NCBI RefSeq assembly: GCF_018882205.1
Contig: NZ_JACVOU010000002.1
Span: 186,001-250,000 of the forward strand
Length of the DNA stretch: 64,000 nt
Reading direction: 5' to 3'
Source of the DNA: Polynucleobacter bastaniensis
Lineage (GTDB): Bacteria > Pseudomonadota > Gammaproteobacteria > Burkholderiales > Burkholderiaceae
Shown here: piece after piece, positions 35,849-45,091 of the stretch
Position numbering within the stretch: the stretch's first letter is position 1
How the letters are laid out: each line of letters starts with the position of its first letter
The notes under the pieces: generated by a model
Database searches by the model: none
What the model was told of the DNA's origin: nothing
What the model saw: only the letters and a program-made list of their open reading frames with translations
Position numbers and translations under genes: made by a program

Positions 35849-36868
35849 ATGAAATCCGAACCTATTTCCAAGCCCTTACAGGTCAAAACCAGTGCCCCAG
35901 CCGCTGTTCATCTTCAGACTATTGGTCCAGAAGAGGCTGGCCAGCGCCTAGATAACTATCTACTACGTTGGGCAAAAGGGGTTCCCAAAAGCCACGTTTA
36001 TCGGATTATTCGCTCCGGCGAGGTTCGGGTGAATAAGAAAAGGGCTGAGCCGACTACGCGCTTAATTGAGGGGGATGTCATCAGAGTCCCGCCAGTACGT
36101 ATTGCAGAGCCTGCCCAAATGGCGGCCGTCAATACCGCTCAAATAAAGTCCCGGGCGCAGGGGTATTCCGTCAAAATGCCCATTTTGTTCGAGGATGAAG
36201 CTCTATTAATAGTAAATAAACCAGCAGGTTTGGCAGTTCATGGAGGTTCAGGAATCGCCCTGGGCGTGATTGAGACCCTGCGTATTACCCGCCCCGAACT
36301 CAAATTCTTGGAATTGGTTCATCGCTTGGATCGAGATACATCAGGCGTATTACTCTTGGCTAAAAAGCGGAGCGCTTTGGTAGAACTGCATCGCCAGATT
36401 CGCGAAGGGCAAACAGACAAGCGCTATTACTTGCTAGCCCATGGGGAAATTGCTCAGGGCGCAGGCACGATGCAACTCAAGTTTGCATTGCATAAATACC
36501 TATTAGCTAATGGCGAGCGTCGCGTTCGTGTTGACCCAGACGGCCTACCAAGCCATACCGCTTTACGTGTTAATCAAGTAATGAAACGTGGAGAGGTGGC
36601 GATTACCTTAGCCGAGGCTCAACTCAAAACGGGACGTACTCATCAAATCCGCGTACACCTCCAAAAATTAGGACACTCGATTTTGGGTGACGATAAATAC
36701 GGCTTTGAAGATCAAGACAAGATTGTGAAGTCCAAGCGCCTATATTTGCACGCCCACTTAGCAGGCTTTACTCATCCACGTACTGGCGAGAAAATGCGTA
36801 TCGAATCACCACTACCCGCTGAATTTGCAGCAATGATGAAAACTTTTGAAGCGCCCAATAATGCTTGA
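35849..36868 (+). CDS. rluC: 23S rRNA pseudouridine synthase RluC
   Basis: The 339-residue product has an N-terminal S4-like RNA-binding domain (GQRLDNYLLRWAKGVPKSHV near residues 31-50) and the RluA-family catalytic motif HRLDRDTSGVLLLAKK, with the nucleophile Asp at about 161. The C-terminal GRTHQIRVHLQKLGHSILGD near 270-289 completes the family set. RluC makes pseudouridines 955, 2504 and 2580 in 23S rRNA (E. coli numbering). The rne-rluC divergent pair is conserved. The stop overlaps the HAD gene by 8 nt. Confidence 0.93.
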   Translation: MKSEPISKPLQVKTSAPAAVHLQTIGPEEAGQRLDNYLLRWAKGVPKSHVYRIIRSGEVRVNKKRAEPTTRLIEGDVIRVPPVRIAEPAQMAAVNTAQIKSRAQGYSVKMPILFEDEALLIVNKPAGLAVHGGSGIALGVIETLRITRPELKFLELVHRLDRDTSGVLLLAKKRSALVELHRQIREGQTDKRYYLLAHGEIAQGAGTMQLKFALHKYLLANGERRVRVDPDGLPSHTALRVNQVMKRGEVAITLAEAQLKTGRTHQIRVHLQKLGHSILGDDKYGFEDQDKIVKSKRLYLHAHLAGFTHPRTGEKMRIESPLPAEFAAMMKTFEAPNNA

Positions 36869-37547
36869 AGAACAAAAGCCCGATAGACGTTACGACCTGA
36901 TCGTCTGGGATTGGGATGGAACCATCATGGATTCCACGCCGACAATCGTCGACTGCATTCAGCAAGCTTGCCGTGATTTGGGTTTCAAAGAGCCTGATGA
37001 CACTTTAGCTAGCTCGGTCATTGGTTTGGGTATTCAGGATTCGCTGAGAAGAGCAGTGCCTTGGATTGAGCCAGCCCATTTCCCTAATTTAACGGAGCGC
37101 TTTCGATTTCACTACCTAGCTAAAGATCACGAGCTCGATTTATTTCCAGGTATTCGTGAATTACTCCAGAGCCTACGCGAGGATGGTTATCTCTTAGGCG
37201 TTGCTACTGGTAAATCTCGCGTGGGATTGGATCGATCCTTAAAGCATCATCAGTTGGAGCGGATGTTCCACGAAACTCGTACTGCAGACGAGTCTTTCTC
37301 GAAGCCCCATCCCGGAATGCTCTTAGAGCTTTCAGATGTGATGCAAGTCCCCATGCGTCGCATGTTGATGATTGGGGATACCACCCATGATTTAGATATG
37401 GCAGCCAATGCAGGTGTAGATGCGGTAGCGGTAACGTATGGCGCGCATCCTCCGAGTACTTTAAAAGAAGCGCCATCACTGATGCATGTGGATGATGTCG
37501 CGCAGTTAGCAACTTGGCTAAGTCAGAATCTCACTGTTAAAAACTAG
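36861..37547 (+). CDS. HAD-superfamily hydrolase (phosphoglycolate phosphatase-like)
   Basis: With ATG 36861, which lies inside the end of rluC (ATGCTTGA overlap), the product has 228 residues. HAD motif I is DWDGTIMDST (D17, D19), motif II GVATGKSRVG (~111-120), motif III Lys in FSKPHPGM (~145) and motif IV MLMIGDTTHDLDMAANAG (~162-179). The helical cap between motifs I and II is the Gph/PGP type. The substrate is probably a small phosphomonoester. Position after rluC is conserved in betaproteobacteria. A TTG at 36846 would be an unlikely longer start. Confidence 0.9.
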   Translation: MLEEQKPDRRYDLIVWDWDGTIMDSTPTIVDCIQQACRDLGFKEPDDTLASSVIGLGIQDSLRRAVPWIEPAHFPNLTERFRFHYLAKDHELDLFPGIRELLQSLREDGYLLGVATGKSRVGLDRSLKHHQLERMFHETRTADESFSKPHPGMLLELSDVMQVPMRRMLMIGDTTHDLDMAANAGVDAVAVTYGAHPPSTLKEAPSLMHVDDVAQLATWLSQNLTVKN

Positions 37548-37568
37548 CTTGTAAAAAGGATTAAAAAG

Positions 37569-38528
37569 ATGGATCAAAATCAATCTGAGAATGCAAATCA
37601 ACATTGGGAGCGTCAAGCACTTGAGCACTTACTTCTTGAGAATCTAAAAGAGACTCGTAAGGCGCGTCGCTGGAAAGCAGTGTTTCGTGTTCTCACCCTT
37701 CTGGTCTTTGTTGGCGTAATACTGACGGTATTTGATTTTCATCTGCCAGGGCGCGGCATGGGAATGGAAAAGCACACTGCCCTAGTCACGCTAGAGGGGG
37801 AGATTTCTTCAAGTTCGATGGCTAATGCTTTGGATATCAATTCATCGCTTACCGCTGCTTTTGAGAACGAAAATAGTGCAGGGGTAGTCTTGCGTATTAA
37901 TAGTCCTGGGGGCTCTCCAGTTCAGGCTGGCATGATGAATGATGAAATTCATCGCTTGCGTAAACTCTACCCAGGTAAACCGTTTTATGTCGTAGTAGAA
38001 GATATCTGCGCTTCAGGTGGTTACTACGTCGCTGTTGCAGGCGACCAAATTTTGGTCGATAAGGCGAGCTTAGTGGGATCTATTGGCGTGATCATGGAAG
38101 GCTTTGGCTTTACTGGCTTGATGGATAAATTAGGCGTGACTCGTCGCATGATTACTGCAGGCTCGAACAAGGGGATGATGGATCCATTCTCCAAAGAAAA
38201 TCCACAGCAAGTAGAAATGATTAAAACGATGATTGATGAGATTCATCAGCAATTTATTGCGGTGGTCAAAGCAGGTCGTGGTGATCGTTTAAAAGAAACT
38301 CCAGAAATGTTTTCGGGCCGCGTTTGGAATGGCGAGCAAGCAATCAAAATTGGTTTAGTGGATGGTTTTGGAACAGTAGAGACCGTGGCGCGCGATATCT
38401 TCAAAGCGCCAGATATTCTCGACTACACCATGAAAGAGAATTTTGCTGAACGTGTTGCTAAACGTTTCGGTGCTGAAGTTGGTGCTGCAGCAGGTAAGGC
38501 TTTAATTAAGACGCCCGATCTAAAATAA
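37569..38528 (+). CDS. S49 family signal peptide peptidase-like protease (SppA/SohB type)
   Basis: The 319-residue protein has one N-terminal membrane anchor (residues ~39-56) and a periplasmic S49 domain. The nucleophile is S149 in EDICASGGYYVAVAGD and the base Lys is K201 in AGSNKGMMDPFS. RINSPGGSPVQAG near 109-121 is the clp-like structural motif. It is the short, single-domain form. These proteases degrade signal peptides after cleavage in the inner membrane. It follows the HAD gene by 21 bp with AAAAAGGAT before the ATG, so it is likely in the rluC operon. Confidence 0.92.
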   Translation: MDQNQSENANQHWERQALEHLLLENLKETRKARRWKAVFRVLTLLVFVGVILTVFDFHLPGRGMGMEKHTALVTLEGEISSSSMANALDINSSLTAAFENENSAGVVLRINSPGGSPVQAGMMNDEIHRLRKLYPGKPFYVVVEDICASGGYYVAVAGDQILVDKASLVGSIGVIMEGFGFTGLMDKLGVTRRMITAGSNKGMMDPFSKENPQQVEMIKTMIDEIHQQFIAVVKAGRGDRLKETPEMFSGRVWNGEQAIKIGLVDGFGTVETVARDIFKAPDILDYTMKENFAERVAKRFGAEVGAAAGKALIKTPDLK

Positions 38529-38564
38529 AAACGCCAGACAAGTAAGGTAGCAAACGCAAAACAC

Positions 38565-39338
38565 TTAGGCCAGCAATAGAAATACTGCTGGCCTATTTTG
38601 TAATGAGGCGCAGGCAGCTTCATTTTGAAAGCGCTTGCGCCAATCTGCAATTGATAGCGTAGTGATCATCTCAGTTGGCAAGCTCAGATCCATTCCCATG
38701 CAAAGCATTGATTGTGGTGACAGTGTATTCAGGCAGGCCATCAGCATTGCAGTATTGCGGTACGGCGTCTCAATCCAAATTTGCGTCTGCTGTAATTTTC
38801 GAGACTCTACTTCCAGCTGTTTCAGTCGCGCAGTACGATCTTGAGCATCATGCGGAACATAACCCTGAAACGCAAAGCGTTGACCATTTAAACCGCTGGC
38901 CATCAGGCCCAGCAAAATAGAGCTTGGACCAACCAAAGGTTTCACTTTGGCGCCCAGCTTATGCGCTGCCAGTACGAGTTCTGCACCAGGATCCGCCACC
39001 CCCGGAACGCCAGCTTCTGACATGAGGCCCATGTCCTTACCGGCGATGAGGGGCTTGAGTAAATCCATTGGTTTAACGGCGTCACCATACTTAGCATTGC
39101 GTGCAACACCGCGCCACTCGCTCATCTGCATTTCTTGAATAGTGCAAGCTAAAGGCGAAACAGTGTCGACTGCTTTTAAAAAAGCACGGGCTGTTTTTGC
39201 ATCCTCCACAATCCAGTGGGTGAGCTTGGCAGTTTGGGTAATAGTTTCACTTGGCAAAACCCAAGGTAACTGATCCACCCGAGCATCATCGCCCAATGTA
39301 TTAGGAATTAAAAAGAGGGTGCCTGGCGTTGAACTCAT
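38565..39338 (-). CDS. SAM-dependent methyltransferase related to RsmI (tetrapyrrole methylase fold)
   Basis: The 257-residue protein has the tetrapyrrole methylase layout: GTLFLIPNTLGDD at the start, GLMSEAGVPGVADPGAELVL near residues 103-122, and VGPSSILLGLMASGLNGQRFAFQGY near 136-160. RsmI 2'-O-methylates C1402 of 16S rRNA. This shorter, more divergent paralogue is usually annotated only as 'SAM-dependent methyltransferase', and the canonical rsmI is likely elsewhere. The start overlaps the Maf gene stop by 1 nt, so the two are coupled. Confidence 0.85.
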   Translation of the reverse strand: MSSTPGTLFLIPNTLGDDARVDQLPWVLPSETITQTAKLTHWIVEDAKTARAFLKAVDTVSPLACTIQEMQMSEWRGVARNAKYGDAVKPMDLLKPLIAGKDMGLMSEAGVPGVADPGAELVLAAHKLGAKVKPLVGPSSILLGLMASGLNGQRFAFQGYVPHDAQDRTARLKQLEVESRKLQQTQIWIETPYRNTAMLMACLNTLSPQSMLCMGMDLSLPTEMITTLSIADWRKRFQNEAACASLQNRPAVFLLLA

Positions 39339-39931
39339 TATTTTTTACCTGGAATAACAAAGCCAGCTTCACGCAATAGGCTGCTTAGTGCAATTAATGG
39401 TAAGCCAATTAATGCAGTGGGATCATCGCTTTTGATGGATTCCAAGAGTGAGATTCCTAAGCCTTCAGACTTAGCGCTACCAGCACAGTCATAGGGCTCT
39501 TCGGCATGGAGGTAGGCCTCCAGAACATCATCAGTAAGTTTGCGAAAGGTAACCTCCGTAGGAATATTGATTGTTGTTTCGAAATCGCCATGCATCAGAC
39601 ACAGCGCTGTTTGAAAAGTCACAGTGGCACCACGCATGAGTTGCAGTTGCGCCATGGCGCGCTCAAAGTTTCCCGGCTTACCAATAGCCGCTCCACACAG
39701 GTCGGCCACTTGATCTGAGCCAATCACCCAAGCTTCTGGATGATCTTTGGCCACTGCCGTAGCTTTTGCTTGAGCTAAGCGCAAGGCTAAATTCACAGTG
39801 TCTTCTCCTGGGAGAGGGGTTTCATCCACCTGGGGAGAGATGACATCAAAGGGAATACGCAGGCGCTCTAAAAGCTCCCGACGGTAGACCGAGGTAGATG
39901 CCAGAATTAGTTTTTTTGCAGAATTACTCAT
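39338..39931 (-). CDS. Maf-like nucleotide pyrophosphatase (YceF type)
   Basis: From ATG 39931 (MSNSAKKLILASTSVYRREL) the product has 197 residues; an in-frame ATG at 39961 would add ten. Maf motifs are [30 protein letters not shown] near residue 37, and WVIGSDQVADLCGAAIGKPG near 67-86. YceF-type Mafs hydrolyse 7-methyl-GTP and related noncanonical nucleotides. The yceF-yceD-rpmF-plsX neighbourhood agrees with this. yceD diverges from it across 43 bp. Confidence 0.9.
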   Translation of the reverse strand: MSNSAKKLILASTSVYRRELLERLRIPFDVISPQVDETPLPGEDTVNLALRLAQAKATAVAKDHPEAWVIGSDQVADLCGAAIGKPGNFERAMAQLQLMRGATVTFQTALCLMHGDFETTINIPTEVTFRKLTDDVLEAYLHAEEPYDCAGSAKSEGLGISLLESIKSDDPTALIGLPLIALSSLLREAGFVIPGKK

Positions 39932-39974
39932 CGCTACTCGTACTTTCGCTAAAGCCTTCATTTAGACTGATGTC

Positions 39975-40553
39975 ATGAATCGTAATCAAGTTTTACCTCA
40001 AGTTGAGCTATCCGTTGATCCCAAGGCTTTGAGCCGGATCGACTTTTGCGCCCCTCAGTCCTATAAAGGGACTGGATTTTTGGAGATTTCAGTCCTGCCT
40101 AGGCTGACTGATGAGGCCTCTAGTATTGAGCCGGGCGATGGCTTTCATTGGGAATTAAAGACCCATTTTGCAGATTCTCCTGGTTCTGAGCCTCGGCAAA
40201 TTCTGAAATTAGCTGTAAAAGGCCGTATTCACCTAGTTTGTCAGAGCTGTTTGCAGGATTGCGTTCTAGAGTTAGCTCAAGAGAGTCGATTTGTCATGGT
40301 GGCCACCGAGGAGGAGGCTGACGCCTTTCCTATGGAAGATGATCAACAAGAGCCTTTGGTGGCAAGTCAGCACTTTGATCTTCTAGGGCTGATTGAGGAT
40401 GAAATCCTCTTATCCGTGCCCTTAACTCCGAAGCATCCAGAAGGTGCTTGCCAGCCCCATGCCTCTTCATTTGGCGAGGGCGGCGAAGCTTTGGATACCC
40501 CTGAAAAACCCCAAAATCCCTTTAACATATTGAAAAATATGAAGAAAAATTGA
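39975..40553 (+). CDS. yceD: YceD family protein (DUF177)
   Basis: The 192-residue product has the DUF177 core: LKLAVKGRIHLVCQSCLQDC near residues 75-94 with paired cysteines, acidic AFPMEDDQQEP near 117 and LLGLIEDEILLSVPLTPKHP near 135-154. The C-terminal pair C158 and following His-rich stretch complete the family form. In plants and bacteria, YceD homologues are linked to 23S rRNA accumulation; the biochemical role is not known. Its place directly before rpmF is nearly universal. Confidence 0.9.
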   Translation: MNRNQVLPQVELSVDPKALSRIDFCAPQSYKGTGFLEISVLPRLTDEASSIEPGDGFHWELKTHFADSPGSEPRQILKLAVKGRIHLVCQSCLQDCVLELAQESRFVMVATEEEADAFPMEDDQQEPLVASQHFDLLGLIEDEILLSVPLTPKHPEGACQPHASSFGEGGEALDTPEKPQNPFNILKNMKKN

Positions 40554-40626
40554 TTTAGCCCCGCCCTTTGGGGGTGGGTTTTCAAATCTGCTTTATCAGG
40601 AAATCAGGCATTTATCTCAATTTACA

Positions 40627-40635
40627 TGCTAGAAT
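40627..40635 (+). promoter_or_regulatory. Extended -10 promoter element of rpmF
   Basis: TGCTAGAAT gives an extended -10 (TG-n-TAGAAT) 23 bp before the rpmF ATG. No -35 is recognisable, which extended -10 promoters tolerate. The same word occurs before rpsF. Confidence 0.5.
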
Positions 40636-40658
40636 GTCGCCTTGCTTAGGAGTTCAAT

Positions 40659-40838
40659 ATGGCCGTCCAACAGAATAAAAAATCCCCATCCAAACGTGGC
40701 ATGCACCGTGCGCACGACTTTTTGACCGCACCTGCTACGGCTGTTGAAGCCACAACTGGTGAGGCTCATTTGCGCCACCACATTTCACCAAACGGCTACT
40801 ACCGTGGTCGTAAAGTTGTTAAAACAAAAAACGACTAA
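40659..40838 (+). CDS. rpmF: 50S ribosomal protein L32
   Basis: This 59-residue gene encodes L32: [20 protein letters not shown], then a [14 protein letters not shown] segment, then [15 protein letters not shown]. It is the Cys-free form, without the zinc ribbon seen in some other bacteria. TTAGGAG lies about 5 nt before the ATG. The yceD-rpmF-plsX order joins ribosome and lipid synthesis. A terminator follows 20 bp after the stop. Confidence 0.98.
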   Translation: MAVQQNKKSPSKRGMHRAHDFLTAPATAVEATTGEAHLRHHISPNGYYRGRKVVKTKND

Positions 40839-40858
40839 TCCTTTAGTCTGAAAGATAG

Positions 40859-40887
40859 AAGCGGCTCCAGTTAAAGCCGCTTTTTTC
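40859..40887 (+). terminator. Intrinsic terminator after rpmF
   Basis: AAGCGGCT (40859-40866) pairs with AGCCGCTT (40875-40882), followed by TTTTTT. It lies only 36 bp before plsX, so it should set the L32 to lipid-gene ratio by partial readthrough. Confidence 0.88.
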
Positions 40888-40922
40888 TTTGAAAAAACCC
40901 ACTTGCAGCAATACCTGATTTT

Positions 40923-41933
40923 ATGAGCGTCACACTTGCCATCGATGCTATGGGCGGAGATCACGGGATAGTTGTTACTGTTCCGGCTTGTTGCGATTTT
41001 CTCGAAAAACATACTGATGTGAAGATTGTTTTAGTTGGAAATTCGGAGGCGCTCGAGCAAGCCTTGAGTCAATTTCCAAAAGCGCTAATGGAGCGCATTC
41101 AAATTATTTCCGCTAGTGAAGTCGTCTCGATGGATGACCCCATTGAGGTGGCATTGCGTCGTAAAAAAGATTCTTCCATGCGAGTTGCTATCGAGCAGGT
41201 TAAAGAAGGTCTGGCTGACGCGATCATTTCCTCTGGCAATACCGGCGCCTTGATGGCCATCTCTCGCTATGTTCTCAAAACGCTGGATGGTGTGGATCGC
41301 CCCGCAATTGCTACTGCAATCCCGAATGAAAAAGGGCGCGGTACCACGATGTTAGATCTTGGTGCTAACGCAGATTGTGAGCCTATGCATCTGGTGCAAT
41401 TTGCACAAATGGCTAACGTGATGGTTCAAGTAGTCGATGGCACACAAAATCCTTCTATCGGTCTTCTGAATATCGGTGAAGAAGTGATTAAAGGTAATGA
41501 AGTAGTGAAGCAGACTAGTGAGTTGCTGCGCCAAATAAACCTCAACTTTTATGGCAACGTAGAAGGCAATGATATTTTTAAAGGCACTACGGATATTGTG
41601 GTGTGTGATGGCTTTGTTGGCAACGTTGTCCTAAAGGCAAGCGAAGGCTTGGCAAAGATGATGAGTGGCTTAATTAAACAAGAATTCAATCGCTCATGGC
41701 TGACTAAACTCATGGCGATCTGTGCCATGGTGCCCTTATTACGTGTTCGCAAGCGTGTGGATCATCGCCGCTATAACGGGGCGGTATTATTGGGTTTACG
41801 TGGTTGCGTGATTAAGAGCCACGGTTCAGCGGATCGTTTTGCATTTGGTTTTGCGCTCGAGCGCGCACATGAAGCAGCAAAAAATCGCATGGTAGAGCGT
41901 ATCGCTCAAGCTTTTGCGGCGGAGACAAAATAA
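40923..41933 (+). CDS. plsX: Phosphate acyltransferase PlsX
   Basis: The 336-residue protein starts with [20 protein letters not shown]. Other PlsX signatures are [20 protein letters not shown] near residues 114-133, [17 protein letters not shown] near 147-163 and the [18 protein letters not shown] segment near 231-248. It converts acyl-ACP to acyl-phosphate for PlsY in phospholipid synthesis. It works at the membrane surface. fabH follows after 2 bp, so they are one unit. Confidence 0.97.
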   Translation: MSVTLAIDAMGGDHGIVVTVPACCDFLEKHTDVKIVLVGNSEALEQALSQFPKALMERIQIISASEVVSMDDPIEVALRRKKDSSMRVAIEQVKEGLADAIISSGNTGALMAISRYVLKTLDGVDRPAIATAIPNEKGRGTTMLDLGANADCEPMHLVQFAQMANVMVQVVDGTQNPSIGLLNIGEEVIKGNEVVKQTSELLRQINLNFYGNVEGNDIFKGTTDIVVCDGFVGNVVLKASEGLAKMMSGLIKQEFNRSWLTKLMAICAMVPLLRVRKRVDHRRYNGAVLLGLRGCVIKSHGSADRFAFGFALERAHEAAKNRMVERIAQAFAAETK

Positions 41934-41935
41934 TC

Positions 41936-42922
41936 ATGAGCATCTACTCGCGGATAGCCGGAACTGGAAGTTATCTTCCAGAGCAGCGTTTGAGCAATCA
42001 AGACCTAGTTGAGCGTTTAGCGAAGATTGGTCTTGAAACTAGCGATGAATGGATTGTGACTAGAAGTGGAATTTACGCTCGTCACTTTGCTGCAGAAAAT
42101 CAACTCACGAGTGATCTGGCAGTCAAGGCAGCCCAAGCGGCATTAGAGGCGGCTGGCTGCACTTCTGAAGATCTTGACCTCATTATTTTGGCGACATCCA
42201 CACCAGATCATTTAGGTGGTTTTCCAAGTACAGCTTGCGTAGTGCAAGATAAGCTAGGCGCCCATACCAATTGCGCAGCATTCGATGTCCAGGCAGTCTG
42301 TGCTGGCTTTACTTATACACTCGCTATTGCAGATGCATTTATTCGTACGGGCACTTACAAAAAAGTATTAGTTCTCGGTGCAGAAACTTTCTCTCGTATT
42401 TTGGATTTCCAAGATCGCACTACTTCTGTTTTGTTTGGCGATGGTGCCGGCGCAGTGGTTCTCGAGGCTTCGAAGGAGCCAGGCATTTTGGCAACAACCT
42501 TGCATGCTGATGGCAGTCAACGCGATATTCTGTGTGTGCCAGGTCGTGCTAAGCAGGGTGGTGTAGAAGGCTCCGCTTACTTAACTATGGACGGCCCTGC
42601 GGTATTTAAGTTGGCCGTCAAAGTGCTTGAGCAAGTCGCTCATGAGGCTTTAGAAAAAGCCAATCTCAAGCCAGAGCAAATTGACTGGTTGGTGCCGCAT
42701 CAAGCCAACATTCGGATCATGGAGAGCACGGCACGCAAGATGGGTATGTCAATGGACAAGGTCATTGTGACCGTCCATGAGCACGGCAATACTTCTGCGG
42801 CATCTATTCCGCTTGCGCTCGATGTTGGCGTGCGCTCTGGTCAAATTCAACGTGGTCAACATCTGTTGCTAGAGGGTGTGGGCGGTGGCTTTGCTTGGGG
42901 CGCAGCAGTAATAAAGTACTAA
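41936..42922 (+). CDS. fabH: Beta-ketoacyl-ACP synthase III
   Basis: The 328-residue enzyme has the catalytic triad of KAS III: C122 in [11 protein letters not shown], the His in VPHQANIRI (~residue 254) and the Asn in [11 protein letters not shown] (~284). [16 protein letters not shown] near 38-53 is another family block. It starts fatty acid synthesis by condensing acetyl-CoA with malonyl-ACP. It lies between plsX and fabD in the standard fab order. Confidence 0.97.
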   Translation: MSIYSRIAGTGSYLPEQRLSNQDLVERLAKIGLETSDEWIVTRSGIYARHFAAENQLTSDLAVKAAQAALEAAGCTSEDLDLIILATSTPDHLGGFPSTACVVQDKLGAHTNCAAFDVQAVCAGFTYTLAIADAFIRTGTYKKVLVLGAETFSRILDFQDRTTSVLFGDGAGAVVLEASKEPGILATTLHADGSQRDILCVPGRAKQGGVEGSAYLTMDGPAVFKLAVKVLEQVAHEALEKANLKPEQIDWLVPHQANIRIMESTARKMGMSMDKVIVTVHEHGNTSAASIPLALDVGVRSGQIQRGQHLLLEGVGGGFAWGAAVIKY

Positions 42923-42990
42923 AGCGAAGTACTAAAGCAAAGCACAAAAGCTAAAAATACATTCACAACTATTATTCAGCGATTATTCCT

Positions 42991-43926
42991 ATGACATTTG
43001 CATTTGTATTCCCTGGCCAAGGTTCCCAATCTGTTGGGATGCTCAACACCATTGCTGATCGCCCTGAAGTCCGCGAGACTTTGCAGGAAGCTTCAGAAGC
43101 TTTAGGTGAAGATGTTGCAAAACTCATTGCTGAGGGTCCTGCTGAGGCATTGTCCTTAACCACTAATACACAACCTGTGATGTTGACTGCAGCGATTGCG
43201 TTTTATCGCGCTTGGTTAGCTTCGGGCGGCGCCGTTCCGAAGATGATGGCTGGCCATAGCTTGGGCGAGTACTCTGCTTTAGTTGCTGCAGGCGTAATCT
43301 CTTTTAAAGATGCTGTGCCCTTGGTGCGTTTTCGTGCTGAGGCGATGCAGACAGCAGTACCAGTAGGTACTGGCGGTATGGCCGCAATCTTGGGTTTAGA
43401 TGATACGATAGTGAAGACGGTTTGTGCTGAGGCTGCTTCAGCCTCTGGTGGTGTAGTGGAAGCAGTGAACTTCAATGCTCCAGGCCAAGTGGTAATCGCT
43501 GGTGGCAGTGACGCAGTGACTAAGGCTTGTGAATTACTCAAGGCAGCTGGCGCAAAACGTGCTTTGCCATTACCTGTATCCGCACCATTCCATTCATCAT
43601 TGCTACAACCTGCTTCTGAAAAACTCAAAGGCTACTTGGCTGATATTGAATTTAAGGTTCCGACCATCTCCGTAGTCAATAACGTTGATGTCAATGTATT
43701 GAATGACCCAGCAGCTATTAAGGATGCCTTAGTGCGTCAAGCTGCCAAGCCTGTGCGTTGGCAAGAGACGATTAATGCGATGGCGCAGCAGGGAGTTACT
43801 CAAGTGGTTGAATGCGGCCCCGGCAAGGTACTGGCTGGATTAACTAAGCGCATCAATGAAAATATTGTTGGGTTGCCCATCTTCGATGAGCTCAGCCTCA
43901 ATGAAGCCTTGGCTGCCGTAAAGTAA
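42991..43926 (+). CDS. fabD: Malonyl-CoA:ACP transacylase
   Basis: The 311-residue enzyme begins TFAFVFPGQGSQSVGML, has the nucleophile S90 in MMAGHSLGEYSAL, and the catalytic His in SAPFHSSLL near residue 203. It loads malonyl groups on ACP. The 68-bp gap after fabH includes a short tandem-like stretch (two near copies of 'AAAGC.AAGTACTAAAGC' type sequence at 42916-42945). No strong Shine-Dalgarno is visible before the ATG. Confidence 0.97.
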   Translation: MTFAFVFPGQGSQSVGMLNTIADRPEVRETLQEASEALGEDVAKLIAEGPAEALSLTTNTQPVMLTAAIAFYRAWLASGGAVPKMMAGHSLGEYSALVAAGVISFKDAVPLVRFRAEAMQTAVPVGTGGMAAILGLDDTIVKTVCAEAASASGGVVEAVNFNAPGQVVIAGGSDAVTKACELLKAAGAKRALPLPVSAPFHSSLLQPASEKLKGYLADIEFKVPTISVVNNVDVNVLNDPAAIKDALVRQAAKPVRWQETINAMAQQGVTQVVECGPGKVLAGLTKRINENIVGLPIFDELSLNEALAAVK

Positions 43927-43977
43927 CAATACGAATCAGCAATAGAAGAAATACGAAATAAAGAACGGAAGACAAAT

Positions 43978-44721
43978 ATGAATCTCGACTTAAGCGGACA
44001 AATTGCATTAGTGACAGGCGCATCGCGCGGTATTGGCCAAGCCATTGCGGACGAGCTAGTGAAATGTGGTGCCAAGGTAATCGGTACTGCCACGTCTGAG
44101 GATGGCGCCAAAGCAATCAACACCCGTTTACAAGCGAGCGGTGGTCGTGGCGAAGTATTGAATGTGACTGATCCTAAGGCTTGCGAAGACATTATTGATT
44201 TGATCGTCAAAGATTTTGGCGGTATTAGTATTTTGGTCAATAACGCAGGCATCACTCGCGATAACCTTTCAATGCGTATGAAAACAGATGAGTGGACCGA
44301 TGTGATCGATACCAACTTAAGCGCTGTTTTCCGTTTATCGCAGGCGGTAATGCGCCCCATGATGAAAGCGCGCGCTGGACGAATTATTAATATCACTTCG
44401 ATTGTTGGCCACATGGGTAACCCTGGGCAGGCTAATTACGCTGCCGCAAAATCGGGTGTTTCAGGTATGACCCGTGCTTTGGCCCGCGAAATCGGTAGCC
44501 GCAATATCACTGTGAATTGTGTTGCCCCTGGCTTTATTGATACAGATATGACCCGTGCTTTGAGTGAAGAGCAGCAAAATGCCCTAAAAGCCAATATTCC
44601 TCTGGCACGTCTGGGTAGCCCAGAAGATGTAGCCCAGGCAGTGGCGTTTTTAGCCTCTCCAGCGGCCGGATACATTACTGGAAATACCTTGCATGTCAAT
44701 GGCGGACTCTATTTAGCCTAA
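43978..44721 (+). CDS. fabG: 3-oxoacyl-ACP reductase
   Basis: The 247-residue short-chain dehydrogenase has the NADP motif LVTGASRGIGQAIAD (~residues 11-25), NNAG at 88-91, and the catalytic S141, Y154 and K158 (ITSIVGHMGNPGQANYAAAK). It reduces 3-oxoacyl-ACP in chain elongation. The gene sits between fabD and acpP as in most proteobacteria. Confidence 0.97.
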   Translation: MNLDLSGQIALVTGASRGIGQAIADELVKCGAKVIGTATSEDGAKAINTRLQASGGRGEVLNVTDPKACEDIIDLIVKDFGGISILVNNAGITRDNLSMRMKTDEWTDVIDTNLSAVFRLSQAVMRPMMKARAGRIINITSIVGHMGNPGQANYAAAKSGVSGMTRALAREIGSRNITVNCVAPGFIDTDMTRALSEEQQNALKANIPLARLGSPEDVAQAVAFLASPAAGYITGNTLHVNGGLYLA

Positions 44722-44823
44722 TAACAAAGCAGGAATTGATCATTTTTTGGCGGATTTACTAATTTAGCCTGCCAAGCTGATAAAATCCTTTTCATCGTTT
44801 TTTTACAACCCTTGGGGGAATTA

Positions 44824-45063
44824 ATGGATAACATCGAACAACGCGTTAAGAAGATCGTCGCTGAGCAATTGGGCGTCGCAGAAGCAGAGATCAAAAATGA
44901 ATCTTCTTTTGTGAATGACTTGGGCGCAGACTCTCTTGACACTGTTGAATTGGTAATGGCTTTGGAAGATGAGTTCGGGATTGAAATTCCGGATGAAGAA
45001 GCTGAGAAAATTACTACTGTTCAGCTTGCTATCGATTTTGCTCAGTCAAAAGCTCAGGGTTAA
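44824..45063 (+). CDS. acpP: Acyl carrier protein
   Basis: The 79-residue acidic protein ([18 protein letters not shown]) carries the phosphopantetheine Ser at S37 in [14 protein letters not shown] 44824 is preceded by GGGGGAA about 5 nt upstream; the in-frame TTG at 44812 is rejected. AcpS, encoded 9 kb downstream, would add the prosthetic group. A TGATAAAAT at 44778-44786 could be its own -10. Confidence 0.98.
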   Translation: MDNIEQRVKKIVAEQLGVAEAEIKNESSFVNDLGADSLDTVELVMALEDEFGIEIPDEEAEKITTVQLAIDFAQSKAQG

Positions 45064-45091
45064 TTCCCTAGCTTAGTTAAAAGCTATTACT

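Noticed and set aside
40559..40583. Possible terminator between yceD and rpmF
   Set aside because: The stem needs a bulge and a G-U pair and the T-run is only four bases, so I did not list it as a feature.
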